Part shown: piece by piece, positions 40,654-48,473 of the stretch
Layout of the letters: every line of letters starts with the position of its first letter
How positions within the stretch are numbered: the stretch's first letter is position 1
Source of the DNA: JAOTZA01 sp965224065
Lineage (GTDB): Bacteria > Acidobacteriota > Thermoanaerobaculia > Multivoradales > JAHEKO01
Reading direction: 5' to 3'
Assembly: GCA_965224065.1 (NCBI GenBank)
Contig: CBDCYF010000005.1
Span: 1,178,001-1,242,000, forward strand
Length of the DNA: 64,000 nt
Notes under the pieces: generated by a model
What the model saw: the letters and a program-made list of their open reading frames with translations, nothing else
What the model was told of the DNA's origin: nothing
The model's database searches: none
Made by a program: the position numbers and the translations under genes

Positions 40654-41910
40654 GTGACCGATCTCGACAGCTTGTTTCGCCAGGAGCGTCCGCGCGCCCT
40701 TGCCACGCTGATTCGGCTGCTGGGCGACTTCGACCTGGCTGAAGACATGTTGCAGGAGGCTATTGCGGCGGCCCTCATTCAATGGCCGCGTGACGGCGTT
40801 CCCGGCAACCCCCGCGCCTGGCTGGTCTCGACGGCCCGGCACAAGGCCCTGGATCAGTTGCGTCGCGCCAAGACATTCGAACGAAACCGCGAGGAGCTCA
40901 TCCGCTCGAGCAACGATCCGATGGCCCCCGACACCGACGACGAAGGATACCCGGACGACCTTCTCCGGCTCATCTTTACCTGTTGCCACCCGGCGTTGGC
41001 CCAGGAGGCCCAAACGGCGCTCACGCTCAAAACGCTCTGCGGGCTCTCGGTCGAGGAGATCGCGCGAGCTTTTCTGGTCAAAAGCACCACGATGGCACAA
41101 CGGCTGGTTCGCGCCAAGCGAAAGATCCATTCGGCGGGAATCCCCTATGCCGTTCCGGACCCGGAACATCTCGGCGACCGGCTCACGGGCGTGTTGAGAG
41201 TAGTGTATCTGGTCTTCAACGAGGGCTACGCGGCGACCCGCGGCGGAGCACTTATCCGGCACGAGCTGTGCGAGGAGGCGATCCGTCTGGGTCGGCTTGT
41301 TCGGACCCTGCTGCCCGACGAGAGCGAGCCGGCCGGCCTTCTGGCCCTCATGATCCTCCACGACTCGCGGCGCCCGGCCAGAGTCGACGCCCAGGGCGAT
41401 CTCGTCCTACTCGAGGACCAGGACCGGTCGCTGTGGGACGCCCGCCGGATCACCGAAGGGCTGGCGCTCACGGAGGAGGCCTTGCGGCTTCGGGGTCGCG
41501 GCGGCGATGGCTTCTACGCCCTCCAGGCGGCCATTGCCGGCTTGCACGCGCGGGCTACGTCGGCCGGTGAGACCGACTGGCCCCAGATCGCCGCCCTCTA
41601 CGGTCTGCTGTTGCGCGCCCATCCCTCCCCGGTGGTGGCGCTCAATCGAGCGGTTGCCGTCGCCATGACCGACGGACCCGAGGCGGGGCTGCGCCTGATC
41701 GAAGAGTTGGAGGACGCCGGCGAACTGACCGGCTACTACCTCTTGCACTCGGCCAAAGCCGATCTCCTGCGGCGCATGGGTCGGCGGCAGGAGGCGGTGG
41801 GTGCGTACGAGTCCGCCTTGAACCTGGTCGGTCAGGAGCCGGAGCGACGGTTCCTCAAGCGACGGCTTCAGCGTCTTCGCCGAGTAAAGACAGACTCTCC
41901 TCGAGCTTGA
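40654..41910 (+). CDS. ECF42-type sigma factor with C-terminal SnoaL/TPR-like extension
   Basis: A 418-residue protein starting at GTG. The N-terminal 170 residues have sigma region 2 (ALATLIRLLGDFDLAEDMLQ, then PRAWLVSTARHKALDQLRR). They also have region 4 (LTLKTLCGLSVEEIARAFLV). The long C-terminal part (YLVFNEGYAATRGGALIRHE, then RAHPSPVVALNRAVAVAM) is the helical DUF6596/TPR-like domain of the ECF42 group, which has no anti-sigma factor and is controlled through this extension. It lies 48 bases after the DGPF gene. A TAGACT box at 40638-40643 may be its own promoter. Confidence 0.9.
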   Translation: MTDLDSLFRQERPRALATLIRLLGDFDLAEDMLQEAIAAALIQWPRDGVPGNPRAWLVSTARHKALDQLRRAKTFERNREELIRSSNDPMAPDTDDEGYPDDLLRLIFTCCHPALAQEAQTALTLKTLCGLSVEEIARAFLVKSTTMAQRLVRAKRKIHSAGIPYAVPDPEHLGDRLTGVLRVVYLVFNEGYAATRGGALIRHELCEEAIRLGRLVRTLLPDESEPAGLLALMILHDSRRPARVDAQGDLVLLEDQDRSLWDARRITEGLALTEEALRLRGRGGDGFYALQAAIAGLHARATSAGETDWPQIAALYGLLLRAHPSPVVALNRAVAVAMTDGPEAGLRLIEELEDAGELTGYYLLHSAKADLLRRMGRRQEAVGAYESALNLVGQEPERRFLKRRLQRLRRVKTDSPRA

Positions 41911-41921
41911 TCTGTGCGTCT

Positions 41922-41945
41922 CCATGTGTGATCATTCACACATGG
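41922..41945. promoter_or_regulatory. Palindromic operator over the vapB start codon
   Basis: CCATGTGTGA and TCACACATGG are perfect inverted arms around TCAT. The ATG of the antitoxin (41942) is inside the right arm. A TTGATC (41907) and GATCAT (41930) at 17-base spacing could form the promoter, placing transcription start at the ATG. Confidence 0.6.
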
Positions 41946-42142
41946 CTACCAACCTCGCAATCGATCCGCACCTTCTGGAGACAGCTCTAGCCGTCAGCGG
42001 CGAAAAGACAAAGAAGGCTGCCGTGACCAAGGCCTTGACGGAATTCATCGCTCGTCGAGAGCAGAAACGGATTGCCGAGCTGTTCGGCACCCTCGAATGG
42101 GACGGTGAATACGACTACAAGCGCGAGCGCGCCCGCAGTTGA
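41942..42142 (+). CDS. VapB-type antitoxin
   Basis: A 66-residue protein. ATG 41942 is preferred to ATG 41924, because the latter would translate the operator palindrome. The fold is the VapB ribbon-helix-helix: NLAIDPHLLETALAVSGEK, then KKAAVTKALTEFIARREQ, and a toxin-binding tail LFGTLEWDGEYDYKR. It overlaps the PIN toxin gene by four bases. It should repress its own promoter through the palindrome described at 41922-41945. Confidence 0.85.
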   Translation: MATNLAIDPHLLETALAVSGEKTKKAAVTKALTEFIARREQKRIAELFGTLEWDGEYDYKRERARS

Positions 42143-42552
42143 ATCTCCTCGTCGATACCAGCGTCTGGTCTCTCGCGCTCCGTCGTGACGGCGAGGAATC
42201 CGCGCCCGAAGTCGAATTTCTCTCCCGTGCTCTGACCGGAGGGGAGTCAATCCTGACGACGGGGCTCATCCTCCAGGAGCTACTCCAAGGATTTCGTGGG
42301 CCGAAGAATCGAGACACGATTCTCGAATATTTTCGAGCTCTGCCTCTTCTGATGCCGGATCGGGACGACCACGTTCAGGCTGCCGAGTTACGAAACCTGT
42401 GCCGACGGCGGGGAGTCCAGGTGGGAACCATCGACTCGCTGATTGCGCGCCTGGCGATCCGGCACGACGTGACACTGCTCACCACCGATCACGACTTCAG
42501 ACGTGTCGCCCGCCTCGCGCCGCTCGAGCTCTGGCGACCGGCCGGTCCCTGA
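42139..42552 (+). CDS. PIN-domain toxin (VapC type)
   Basis: A 137-residue PIN nuclease starting at TTG, which overlaps the vapB stop (TTGA). The active-site acids are LLVDTSVWSL, LILQELLQGF, VGTIDSLIARLA and LLTTDHDFRRVA. It should be an RNase inhibited by the co-encoded antitoxin. The module sits between the ECF42 operon and the YgeY-like gene on the same strand, with no sign of direct repeats around it. Confidence 0.88.
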   Translation: MNLLVDTSVWSLALRRDGEESAPEVEFLSRALTGGESILTTGLILQELLQGFRGPKNRDTILEYFRALPLLMPDRDDHVQAAELRNLCRRRGVQVGTIDSLIARLAIRHDVTLLTTDHDFRRVARLAPLELWRPAGP

Positions 42553-42642
42553 ATTCGTCTCGAGAGTCCCGAAAACGGCGTTTCCCAGACCCCGCTCCTT
42601 GCGATACCGTTGCCGCCGCTCGCGGACCGGAAGGAGGCAGCA

Positions 42643-44196
42643 GTGGACGACAAGATTCGAGCTCTGGCCGAGCGCGACAAGCCGCTGGCGGTGGGGATGC
42701 TCAAGGAGGCCGTGCGGATCCCCGCGGATTACGTGGATCTGCCGGCCGGCGAGGGCGGCGACCCCGACTGTGGCACGACCAACCACGAGGGGCCGCGGCT
42801 CGAGTACCTGAAGAAGAAGATCGTCGAAGTCGGCGCGGTGGACTCGTCGCGGGACGTAGGCTTTGACGCCTTTGGCAATCTGGTCTGGGCGGTTTCGGAT
42901 CCCGACGATGGGATCCCACCGGATGAGAAAACCGTCGTCTATTTCGACGGCCACACCGACACGGTCAAGGCGCTGCGTCCACGCTGGCACGAGACCATCG
43001 GGGGCGGCATCGACGCCTACCTCGGGCTGACCGATCCGTCGAAAATCGACCGGGGCTTTCTACGGCGCGAGCTCGGGTATCTGCCGCCCGACGACGAATG
43101 GCAGCACCTCATCTGGGGCCGCGGCTCGGCCGATCAGCTCGGTGGGGTCGTCTGCCAGATCCTCGCCACCAGGATCTTGAGGGAGCTCCGCCCCGAAGGG
43201 GCGCTGCGCGGGATCATCGTGCGCTGCTACGCGACCGTGGCCGAGGAAGAGAACGACGGCGGCGGCGCCATGTACCTGATGCGGGAGGAACTACCCGGCG
43301 AAGCCCCGGAGAAGATCCCCGACGTCTACATCCTGTCCGAGCCCACCGGCTCGGCGAATGATGGAGCGCTGGGAATTTACCGGGGGCAGCGCGGCCGGAT
43401 GCAGATCGAAGTCGAGGTGACCGGCAAGAGCTGCCACGGGTCGATGCCGGCCGAGGGGCGCAACCCGCTCGAGTACGGCGGCGCGATCCTGGTCGAGGCG
43501 GCCAAGCGTCACGCCAGCGGCGACGGGTTCCTGGACGACGATTTTCTGGGCAAGGGAACCAGGACCGCGACTTTCGCGACCTTGGAGACGCCTTCCGACT
43601 GCGCGGTGCCGGAACGGTTTACGTTTCGGTTGGATCGCCGGTTGACCGCGGGTGAGACTCCGGAGCAGGCGGTCTCAGACGTCGAGTTGCTGAACTCGGT
43701 CACCAAAGCCCGCGAGGATGGGCTCGAGGTGGAGATCCGGGTGCCGCGCTATGAGGAGCCGACTTGGAAGGGGCACACCCCCGGCAACCCGCAGATCTAC
43801 CCCGGCTGGGCGACACCCGAAGACCACCCGGCCATCCAAGCCGCCGCCGAAACCTACCGGCGGGTAGTTTCGCCCGGCATCGAAGCCGATGGTGATGGCG
43901 ATGGCGATGGCGATGGCGGCGGCTTTCGCACCGAGCCGAGGGTATCGCGATGGATCTTCTCCACCGACGGCGTAGGGGTGCCGGTGCCGTCGGACGACAC
44001 CGAGCTCCAGGTCCCCGAAGCCAAGAAGTGGGTCGAGACCGACACGTTCCGGCACCCTGCGATGTTCGGTTTGGGCCCGGGGCACGAGGAGAACACGCAC
44101 AAGATCGGTGAGTGCGTAGACAGCCGCGAGCTCGCGCCCGTGATCGCGTTCTACGCGCGGTTCCCGAGCTTGTACCGGAAGATCATCGCGCGGTAG
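42643..44196 (+). CDS. YgeY-like M20 family metallohydrolase
   Basis: A 517-residue protein. The GTG at 42643 has AAGGAGG five bases upstream, which rules out the longer TTG frame. M20 metal ligands are present: His and Asp in YFDGHTDTV, Asp in WGRGSADQLGGV, Glu-Glu in ATVAEEENDGG, and a C-terminal GPGHEENTHKIGECV. The dimerisation domain includes TGKSCHGSMPAEGRNPLEY. The family includes YgeY of the E. coli purine cluster, and dipeptidases and allantoate- or ureido-type amidohydrolases. A run of Asp-Gly repeats (base 43885-43920) expands one loop. The true substrate is unknown. Confidence 0.82.
   Translation: MDDKIRALAERDKPLAVGMLKEAVRIPADYVDLPAGEGGDPDCGTTNHEGPRLEYLKKKIVEVGAVDSSRDVGFDAFGNLVWAVSDPDDGIPPDEKTVVYFDGHTDTVKALRPRWHETIGGGIDAYLGLTDPSKIDRGFLRRELGYLPPDDEWQHLIWGRGSADQLGGVVCQILATRILRELRPEGALRGIIVRCYATVAEEENDGGGAMYLMREELPGEAPEKIPDVYILSEPTGSANDGALGIYRGQRGRMQIEVEVTGKSCHGSMPAEGRNPLEYGGAILVEAAKRHASGDGFLDDDFLGKGTRTATFATLETPSDCAVPERFTFRLDRRLTAGETPEQAVSDVELLNSVTKAREDGLEVEIRVPRYEEPTWKGHTPGNPQIYPGWATPEDHPAIQAAAETYRRVVSPGIEADGDGDGDGDGGGFRTEPRVSRWIFSTDGVGVPVPSDDTELQVPEAKKWVETDTFRHPAMFGLGPGHEENTHKIGECVDSRELAPVIAFYARFPSLYRKIIAR
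43885..43920 (+). repeat. GGCGAT hexamer tandem repeat in coding sequence
   Basis: Six near-identical hexamers in frame, coding for a D-G run in the YgeY-like protein. Length change by slippage would keep the frame. Confidence 0.8.
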
Positions 44197-44212
44197 TTCA
44201 CCTCTCCGGCTC

Positions 44213-44238
44213 TGAAGCGGCCGCCGCCTCTGGCGGCC
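44213..44238. repeat. Partial copy of the dispersed hairpin repeat
   Basis: GAAGCGGCCGCCGCCTCTGG followed by CGGCC matches a segment of the tandem array at 56059-56083 except for one base. It forms a CGGCCGCC / GGCGGCCG hairpin between the convergent YgeY-like and nucleotidyltransferase genes, and may help termination. Confidence 0.55.
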
Positions 44239-44256
44239 GAATGGCCGATCCAGCCG

Positions 44257-44754
44257 CTACTCTGTCTCCGTCCGTTGCTCTAACAGAGCGAGCAGAACCG
44301 GCAACAAGAGCAAATCTCGAGCTCTACCGCTGCTCTTTTTGAGCTCGATCAGAGTACGCAAATCGACGATGCGAATCACGAGCCCTGCATCACTCATTTT
44401 CTGGGTGTGAGGCCTCAAATCCTCGTAGCCCAAGCCGTTGTGGAGGCGGCCGATGATGTCCAACGGGCCGAGACGAGTATTGAGCTGAAGCTGTCCGCCG
44501 GCCTCCAGATGGTCTCGAGTCGGCCTCAGCTTGCGCCCAGCTGGATCGCGGATTGTGGCGTCGAGACGCGAAAGCGCACTTTCGAGTCGATCGAGATTTG
44601 TCGAATCGAGCCTGGGAACTATGTCGAGGTCCAGAGTCGTGGTCGGTGCACCGTGAAGGACGGCTGCCGTGCCGCCAATGACGATGAACGCGATCCCGGC
44701 ATCGGTAAGCTGGCGGAGAAGACCCTCAAGGTCCGCCTGCTCAGGTCCGGGCAC
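44257..44754 (-). CDS. MNT-type nucleotidyltransferase
   Basis: A 165-residue protein. GTG 44754 gives the natural start PGPEQADLEGLLRQL; it overlaps the small upstream gene by 14 bases. The catalytic motif is FIVIGGTAAVLHGAPTTTLD followed by LDIV, with the third acidic residue in LGPLDIIGRL. It is similar in fold, not closely in sequence, to the enzyme at 20245-20718. With its small partner it forms a two-gene toxin-antitoxin-like module inside the purine region. Confidence 0.78.
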   Translation of the reverse strand: MPGPEQADLEGLLRQLTDAGIAFIVIGGTAAVLHGAPTTTLDLDIVPRLDSTNLDRLESALSRLDATIRDPAGRKLRPTRDHLEAGGQLQLNTRLGPLDIIGRLHNGLGYEDLRPHTQKMSDAGLVIRIVDLRTLIELKKSSGRARDLLLLPVLLALLEQRTETE

Positions 44755-44923
44755 TTCTGAGCTTCGAGAGCACTTGTCCCGCTTGTGTGGCAACACGCAG
44801 GCGTTCAAGCGGTGTCAAACTCAAAGACCAATGTAAGAGGGTTTTGTCAACCTCACGGGCGGCCTCTTTCAGGGAGCAGAGATCCAGGACTTCGCCCGGA
44901 ATGTTGTCGACCACAGTCACCAT
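44741..44923 (-). CDS. Small partner protein of the nucleotidyltransferase
   Basis: A 60-residue helical protein (VLDLCSLKEAAREVDKTLLH, then PLERLRVATQAGQVL). It has no ribosome site, but a TAGACT box lies exactly six bases upstream of its ATG, suggesting a leaderless start. Its stop lies inside the nucleotidyltransferase gene. Small helical proteins of this kind are usual partners of MNT-like enzymes. Family assignment is not certain. Confidence 0.65.
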   Translation of the reverse strand: MVTVVDNIPGEVLDLCSLKEAAREVDKTLLHWSLSLTPLERLRVATQAGQVLSKLRSART

Positions 44924-44929
44924 TTTGGA

Positions 44930-44935
44930 AGTCTA
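44930..44935 (-). promoter_or_regulatory. Leaderless-type -10 box of the small partner gene
   Basis: TAGACT on the minus strand, six bases, then ATG 44923. It lies in the 22-base gap after the xanthine dehydrogenase stop, so the module need not depend on that gene's transcript. Confidence 0.45.
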
Positions 44936-44945
44936 ACAAGACACG

Positions 44946-47591
44946 CTACTGCCCCAGGCTCCGGATCCGGCCGACCCCGGTCGCCCTTGCGGCGGCGGAG
45001 TCCTTCATCGGCAGTTTGTAGCGGCGGATGCCGTCGAAGGCGTGGAGCGCACCGGCTACGGCGCCGGCGGTTGGAACGAGGCCGATCTCGCCGACACCCT
45101 TGGCCCCGAACGGCCCTTCCGGCTCGTGGTCTTCGACCAGGATCACCTCCACATCCGGCATTTCGCGAGCGCGGATGACCCCCAGCTCGCGCAGCTTGAA
45201 TGTCGCCGGCATACCGTCGGGGCACGGCAGCTCCTCGGTCAGCGCGTAGCCCAGACCCATGTGGACGGATCCTTCGATCTGGCCCTCGCACAGGGCCGGG
45301 TTGATCGCCCGGCCGACGTCGTGAGCGGCGATCAGCCGATCCAGCTTGCCGTCTTCATCCAAGATACACACCTGGGTGGCGTAGCCAAACGCGGTGTGAG
45401 TCTTGATCTTGTCGGTCGCCTGGCCCGGCGCGGTGGTGTCGTCGATCAACACCTCCCCGGCGTAAACACGACCCGCCAGATCGGCGACGCTCGAGCCCGA
45501 ATCCAGATCGGCCTTGAGTTTCTTTGCCGCTTCGACTACCGCCCGGCCCCCCAAGAGCGTTCCACGCGATCCGGTGGTCTGGCCGCACCCCAGTTCGTGG
45601 GTCGAATCGACCTTGGAACGAAAGATCGAGGCCGGCAGACCGGTCACTTCGACCGCGCACTGGATCAGCACCGTCAGGAGTCCCTGGCCCATCTCGGTGT
45701 AGCCGTTGTAGATCGAGACGGCCCCGTCGTCCTCGACCACCAGCCGCGCCCTGCCGTACTCCTTGGCGCCGTTGCCGATGCCGCTGTTCTTCAGACCGCA
45801 ACCGATGCCGATGGCGCGACCCTCGCGTTTGGCCTGGTAGTAGGCCTCCTTGACCGCCTCGAGGGTCTGCTTGATCCCCACCGACTTTTCCATCACCTGC
45901 CCGGTCGAGAAGGTGTCGCCGACCTCGATGGCATTGCGGTACCGCATCTCCCAACCGTCGAGGCCGGCTTTCTCGGCCAGCAGATCCATCGCGCCTTCCA
46001 TGGCGAAGTGGGCCTGGTTGGCGCCAAACCCGCGCATCGCGCCGCACGGTGGGTTGTTGGTGTAGACGGCTTTTGCCACGACGTCGACGTTGGCGACCCT
46101 ATAGGGGCCGCAGGCGTGGCCGGCCGCTCGTTCGAGGACCTTGGATCCCACCGAGGCGTAGGCACCCGTGTCGCCGATCATGCGTGCCTTGACCGCGGTG
46201 AGGCGGCCTTCCGCGTCACAGCCGACCGTGTAGTCCATGGTGATCGGGTGGCGCTTGGGGTGGATGCGGATCGACTCCTCGCGGTTGAGTGCCAGCTTGA
46301 CCGGCCGCCCGGTAAGTCGCGCCAGCAGCGCCGTTTGCGCCTGGATCGACATGTCTTCCTTACCGCCGAAGGCGCCGCCGTTGGGCACCAGCTCGACATA
46401 GATGTCGTCTTCGGCGATGCCGAGGAACCGCGCCACCTGGCGGCGGTCGTCGAAGATCCCCTGGCCCTGAGTGTAAAGCCGGAGCTTGCCGTCCTCGGCA
46501 GGCTCGGCCACCGCAGCCTCGGGCTCGAGATAGAGATGCTCGATCCGCTGCGTGATCCACCGGCCGGTCACTACATGCGCGGCCTCGGCCAGTGCCCGCT
46601 CCGCATCACCGCGCAGGACCTCGGTGGTGGAGAGAACATTCTGGTGGGCCGGGTTGACCCGCGGAGCGTCCCCCCCGGCCGCTTTCTCCGGGTCGAGCAC
46701 CGGTTCGAGAACCTCGTACTCGACTTCCACGAGCCCCGCTGCGTGCCGCGCCGTGGCCTCGTCCGCCGCGGCCACGGCGGCCAGCACGTCGCCGACGCAG
46801 CGGACTTCTTCTCCCACAGCCACAAAGCCGGGCCAGTCATCGTAGACGAGCCCGTACCAGCGCTCACCCGGCACGTCGGCGGCCGTGGCCACCGCCTCGA
46901 CGCCAGGAAGCTCGCCGGCCTTCGATGTATCGATTCCGATCACACGCGCCCGCGCGTGCGGGGACAGCACGACCGCTCCGTGGAGCATCCCCGGCCGATC
47001 GAGGTCGTCGACATAGGGCCGGTCGCCAAGCGTCAGCTCCTCGCCGGTGAAACGAGCCAGCGAGCTCCCCACCCGGCCGTCGGCGCAGGGCTCCGGGGTC
47101 TCCTCACCCCGCCGCGCTTTTGCCATCAGCTCGATGGCGTCGAGGATCTTAGTGTAGCCGGTGCAGCGGCACAGATGACCGGCGAGCGCGCGGGCGATCT
47201 GTTCGCGGGTCGGATCCGGGGTCTTGTCCAGAAAGGTCTTTGCCCGGAGAGCAATCCCCGGGATACAGAAGCCGCATTGGAGACCGGCCACGGCCACAAA
47301 ACTCTTCGCGATGAGCTGGCGCTCGTCCTCCGGAAGGCCCTCGACCGTGACGATGTGCTTGCCATTCGCCCTGTCGGCCGGCAGCGCGCAGATGGTCTTG
47401 GCAACCCCGTCGACCAGGGCCAGACAACAACCACATTGTCCTTGCGGCTGACACCCGTCCTTGGGCGAGATCACGCCGCAGCGAGTGCGCAGAGTCTCGA
47501 GCAGACTCTCGCCGTCGTAGACGGCCGTCTTTTGCGGCCGGCCGTTGAGAGTAAATGAAATTTCCCGCATCTGGGTGTCGAGCGCCCGCAT
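44946..47591 (-). CDS. Selenium-dependent-type xanthine dehydrogenase (2Fe-2S fused to molybdopterin subunit)
   Basis: An 881-residue fusion. Residues 8-85 hold a [2Fe-2S] domain with DGCQPQGQCGCCLAL. The second cluster has LQCGFCIPGIALRAKTFLDK and GHLCRCTGYTKI. From about residue 180 on is the molybdopterin domain: GGAFGGKEDMSIQAQ, AMRGFGANQAHFA, GYTEMGQGLLTVLI, and catalytic Glu in GAKGVGEIGLVP. There is no FAD domain. This layout is that of selenium-dependent xanthine dehydrogenases and of E. coli XdhD, which use a labile selenium ligand rather than selenocysteine; no UGA recoding is needed or seen. Maturation factors like YqeB/YqeC are not in the window. It probably acts on xanthine or urate. 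Confidence 0.82.
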   Translation of the reverse strand: MRALDTQMREISFTLNGRPQKTAVYDGESLLETLRTRCGVISPKDGCQPQGQCGCCLALVDGVAKTICALPADRANGKHIVTVEGLPEDERQLIAKSFVAVAGLQCGFCIPGIALRAKTFLDKTPDPTREQIARALAGHLCRCTGYTKILDAIELMAKARRGEETPEPCADGRVGSSLARFTGEELTLGDRPYVDDLDRPGMLHGAVVLSPHARARVIGIDTSKAGELPGVEAVATAADVPGERWYGLVYDDWPGFVAVGEEVRCVGDVLAAVAAADEATARHAAGLVEVEYEVLEPVLDPEKAAGGDAPRVNPAHQNVLSTTEVLRGDAERALAEAAHVVTGRWITQRIEHLYLEPEAAVAEPAEDGKLRLYTQGQGIFDDRRQVARFLGIAEDDIYVELVPNGGAFGGKEDMSIQAQTALLARLTGRPVKLALNREESIRIHPKRHPITMDYTVGCDAEGRLTAVKARMIGDTGAYASVGSKVLERAAGHACGPYRVANVDVVAKAVYTNNPPCGAMRGFGANQAHFAMEGAMDLLAEKAGLDGWEMRYRNAIEVGDTFSTGQVMEKSVGIKQTLEAVKEAYYQAKREGRAIGIGCGLKNSGIGNGAKEYGRARLVVEDDGAVSIYNGYTEMGQGLLTVLIQCAVEVTGLPASIFRSKVDSTHELGCGQTTGSRGTLLGGRAVVEAAKKLKADLDSGSSVADLAGRVYAGEVLIDDTTAPGQATDKIKTHTAFGYATQVCILDEDGKLDRLIAAHDVGRAINPALCEGQIEGSVHMGLGYALTEELPCPDGMPATFKLRELGVIRAREMPDVEVILVEDHEPEGPFGAKGVGEIGLVPTAGAVAGALHAFDGIRRYKLPMKDSAAARATGVGRIRSLGQ

Positions 47592-47734
47592 CGAGCGATT
47601 CAGGGGATTCCCGGTGGGAGATCAGCCTAACGCAAAAAAACCGCACCGGAGCGCTCAGGGAAGTCGGCTAAACTCGGCGCCCCGCGAACGGGACAACTAC
47701 AGCCACCGCGAAAACTCTTTGGGAGGACCCAGTC

Positions 47735-48466
47735 ATGAAACACAAAATCCAGTTTGCACTCGCCGCCGCCCTCGTTGCGACACTCGTTGCCGCGACCTCG
47801 TCCCGAGCCCTCGAAGAGGCCGAGGAGATGGCTACGGAGATGAAGGAAATGGAGACCGAGACGGACGGTACCTTGGGCGACGACGAGCGGGCCGAGCTCG
47901 TTCAAGTGCTCGAGGAGTCCCGCAGCGAGCTCGAGGCGCTGGCGGCGCAAGCCACCGGTGACGCTTGGAGCTGGAAGCCGGCGGAGGACCGCTGGTCGGT
48001 CGGTGAAGTCGTCGAGCACCTGGTGCTCACCGAAGAGGGTTTCCAGGGAATGGTCGCCGGCGCCATCGAGGCGGGACCGAGCCCGGAGTGGCAAGCGACC
48101 CTCGCCGGCCCCGACGTCCCCGGGATCGTGGCGATGATGAAGGACCGGTCGCAGAAGTTTCAGGCTCCCGAACAGTTTGTTCCCACCGGTGAAGCGAGTC
48201 GAGAAGAACTGCTCGCCCGCTTCGCCTCGCTCCGCGCCAAGTCGCTGGATTTCGTGCGCAGCACCCACGCACCAATCAAGCAGCACACCGCCGCCGGACC
48301 GGCGGGGACCATGAACGTCCACCAGTGGATGGCGTTCTGCGGCGCTCACAACCTGCGTCACAACCTGCAGATAGCCGAAGTCCTCGAGGCCATGCACGGT
48401 GGGGGCGAGGACGAGGGCGAAGACACCGACACCGAGCCCGAGAACGAGGCCGACAGCGACGCCTGA
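47735..48466 (+). CDS. Secreted DinB-like protein
   Basis: A 243-residue protein with GGGAGGA upstream of its ATG and a signal peptide to about residue 25. A short acidic, helical spacer (EEMATEMKEMETE) precedes a four-helix DinB/YfiT-type domain. The metal ligands are plausible: His in VGEVVEHLVLTEEGF and His-x3-His in GAHNLRHNLQIAEV. The C-terminus is an acidic tail. DinB-fold enzymes often use thiol cofactors; export is unusual for the fold. Its stop is followed by the repeat cluster at 48474-48683. Confidence 0.75.
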   Translation: MKHKIQFALAAALVATLVAATSSRALEEAEEMATEMKEMETETDGTLGDDERAELVQVLEESRSELEALAAQATGDAWSWKPAEDRWSVGEVVEHLVLTEEGFQGMVAGAIEAGPSPEWQATLAGPDVPGIVAMMKDRSQKFQAPEQFVPTGEASREELLARFASLRAKSLDFVRSTHAPIKQHTAAGPAGTMNVHQWMAFCGAHNLRHNLQIAEVLEAMHGGGEDEGEDTDTEPENEADSDA

Positions 48467-48473
48467 GCCTTTT

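Noticed and set aside
45042..47558. An 838-codon open frame antisense to the selenium-type xanthine dehydrogenase
   Set aside because: Same reason; the minus strand carries complete 2Fe-2S and molybdopterin motifs.
44946..47591. Selenocysteine in the xanthine dehydrogenase
   Set aside because: The frame has no in-frame TGA. Enzymes of this type carry a labile selenium ligand at molybdenum, not selenocysteine.
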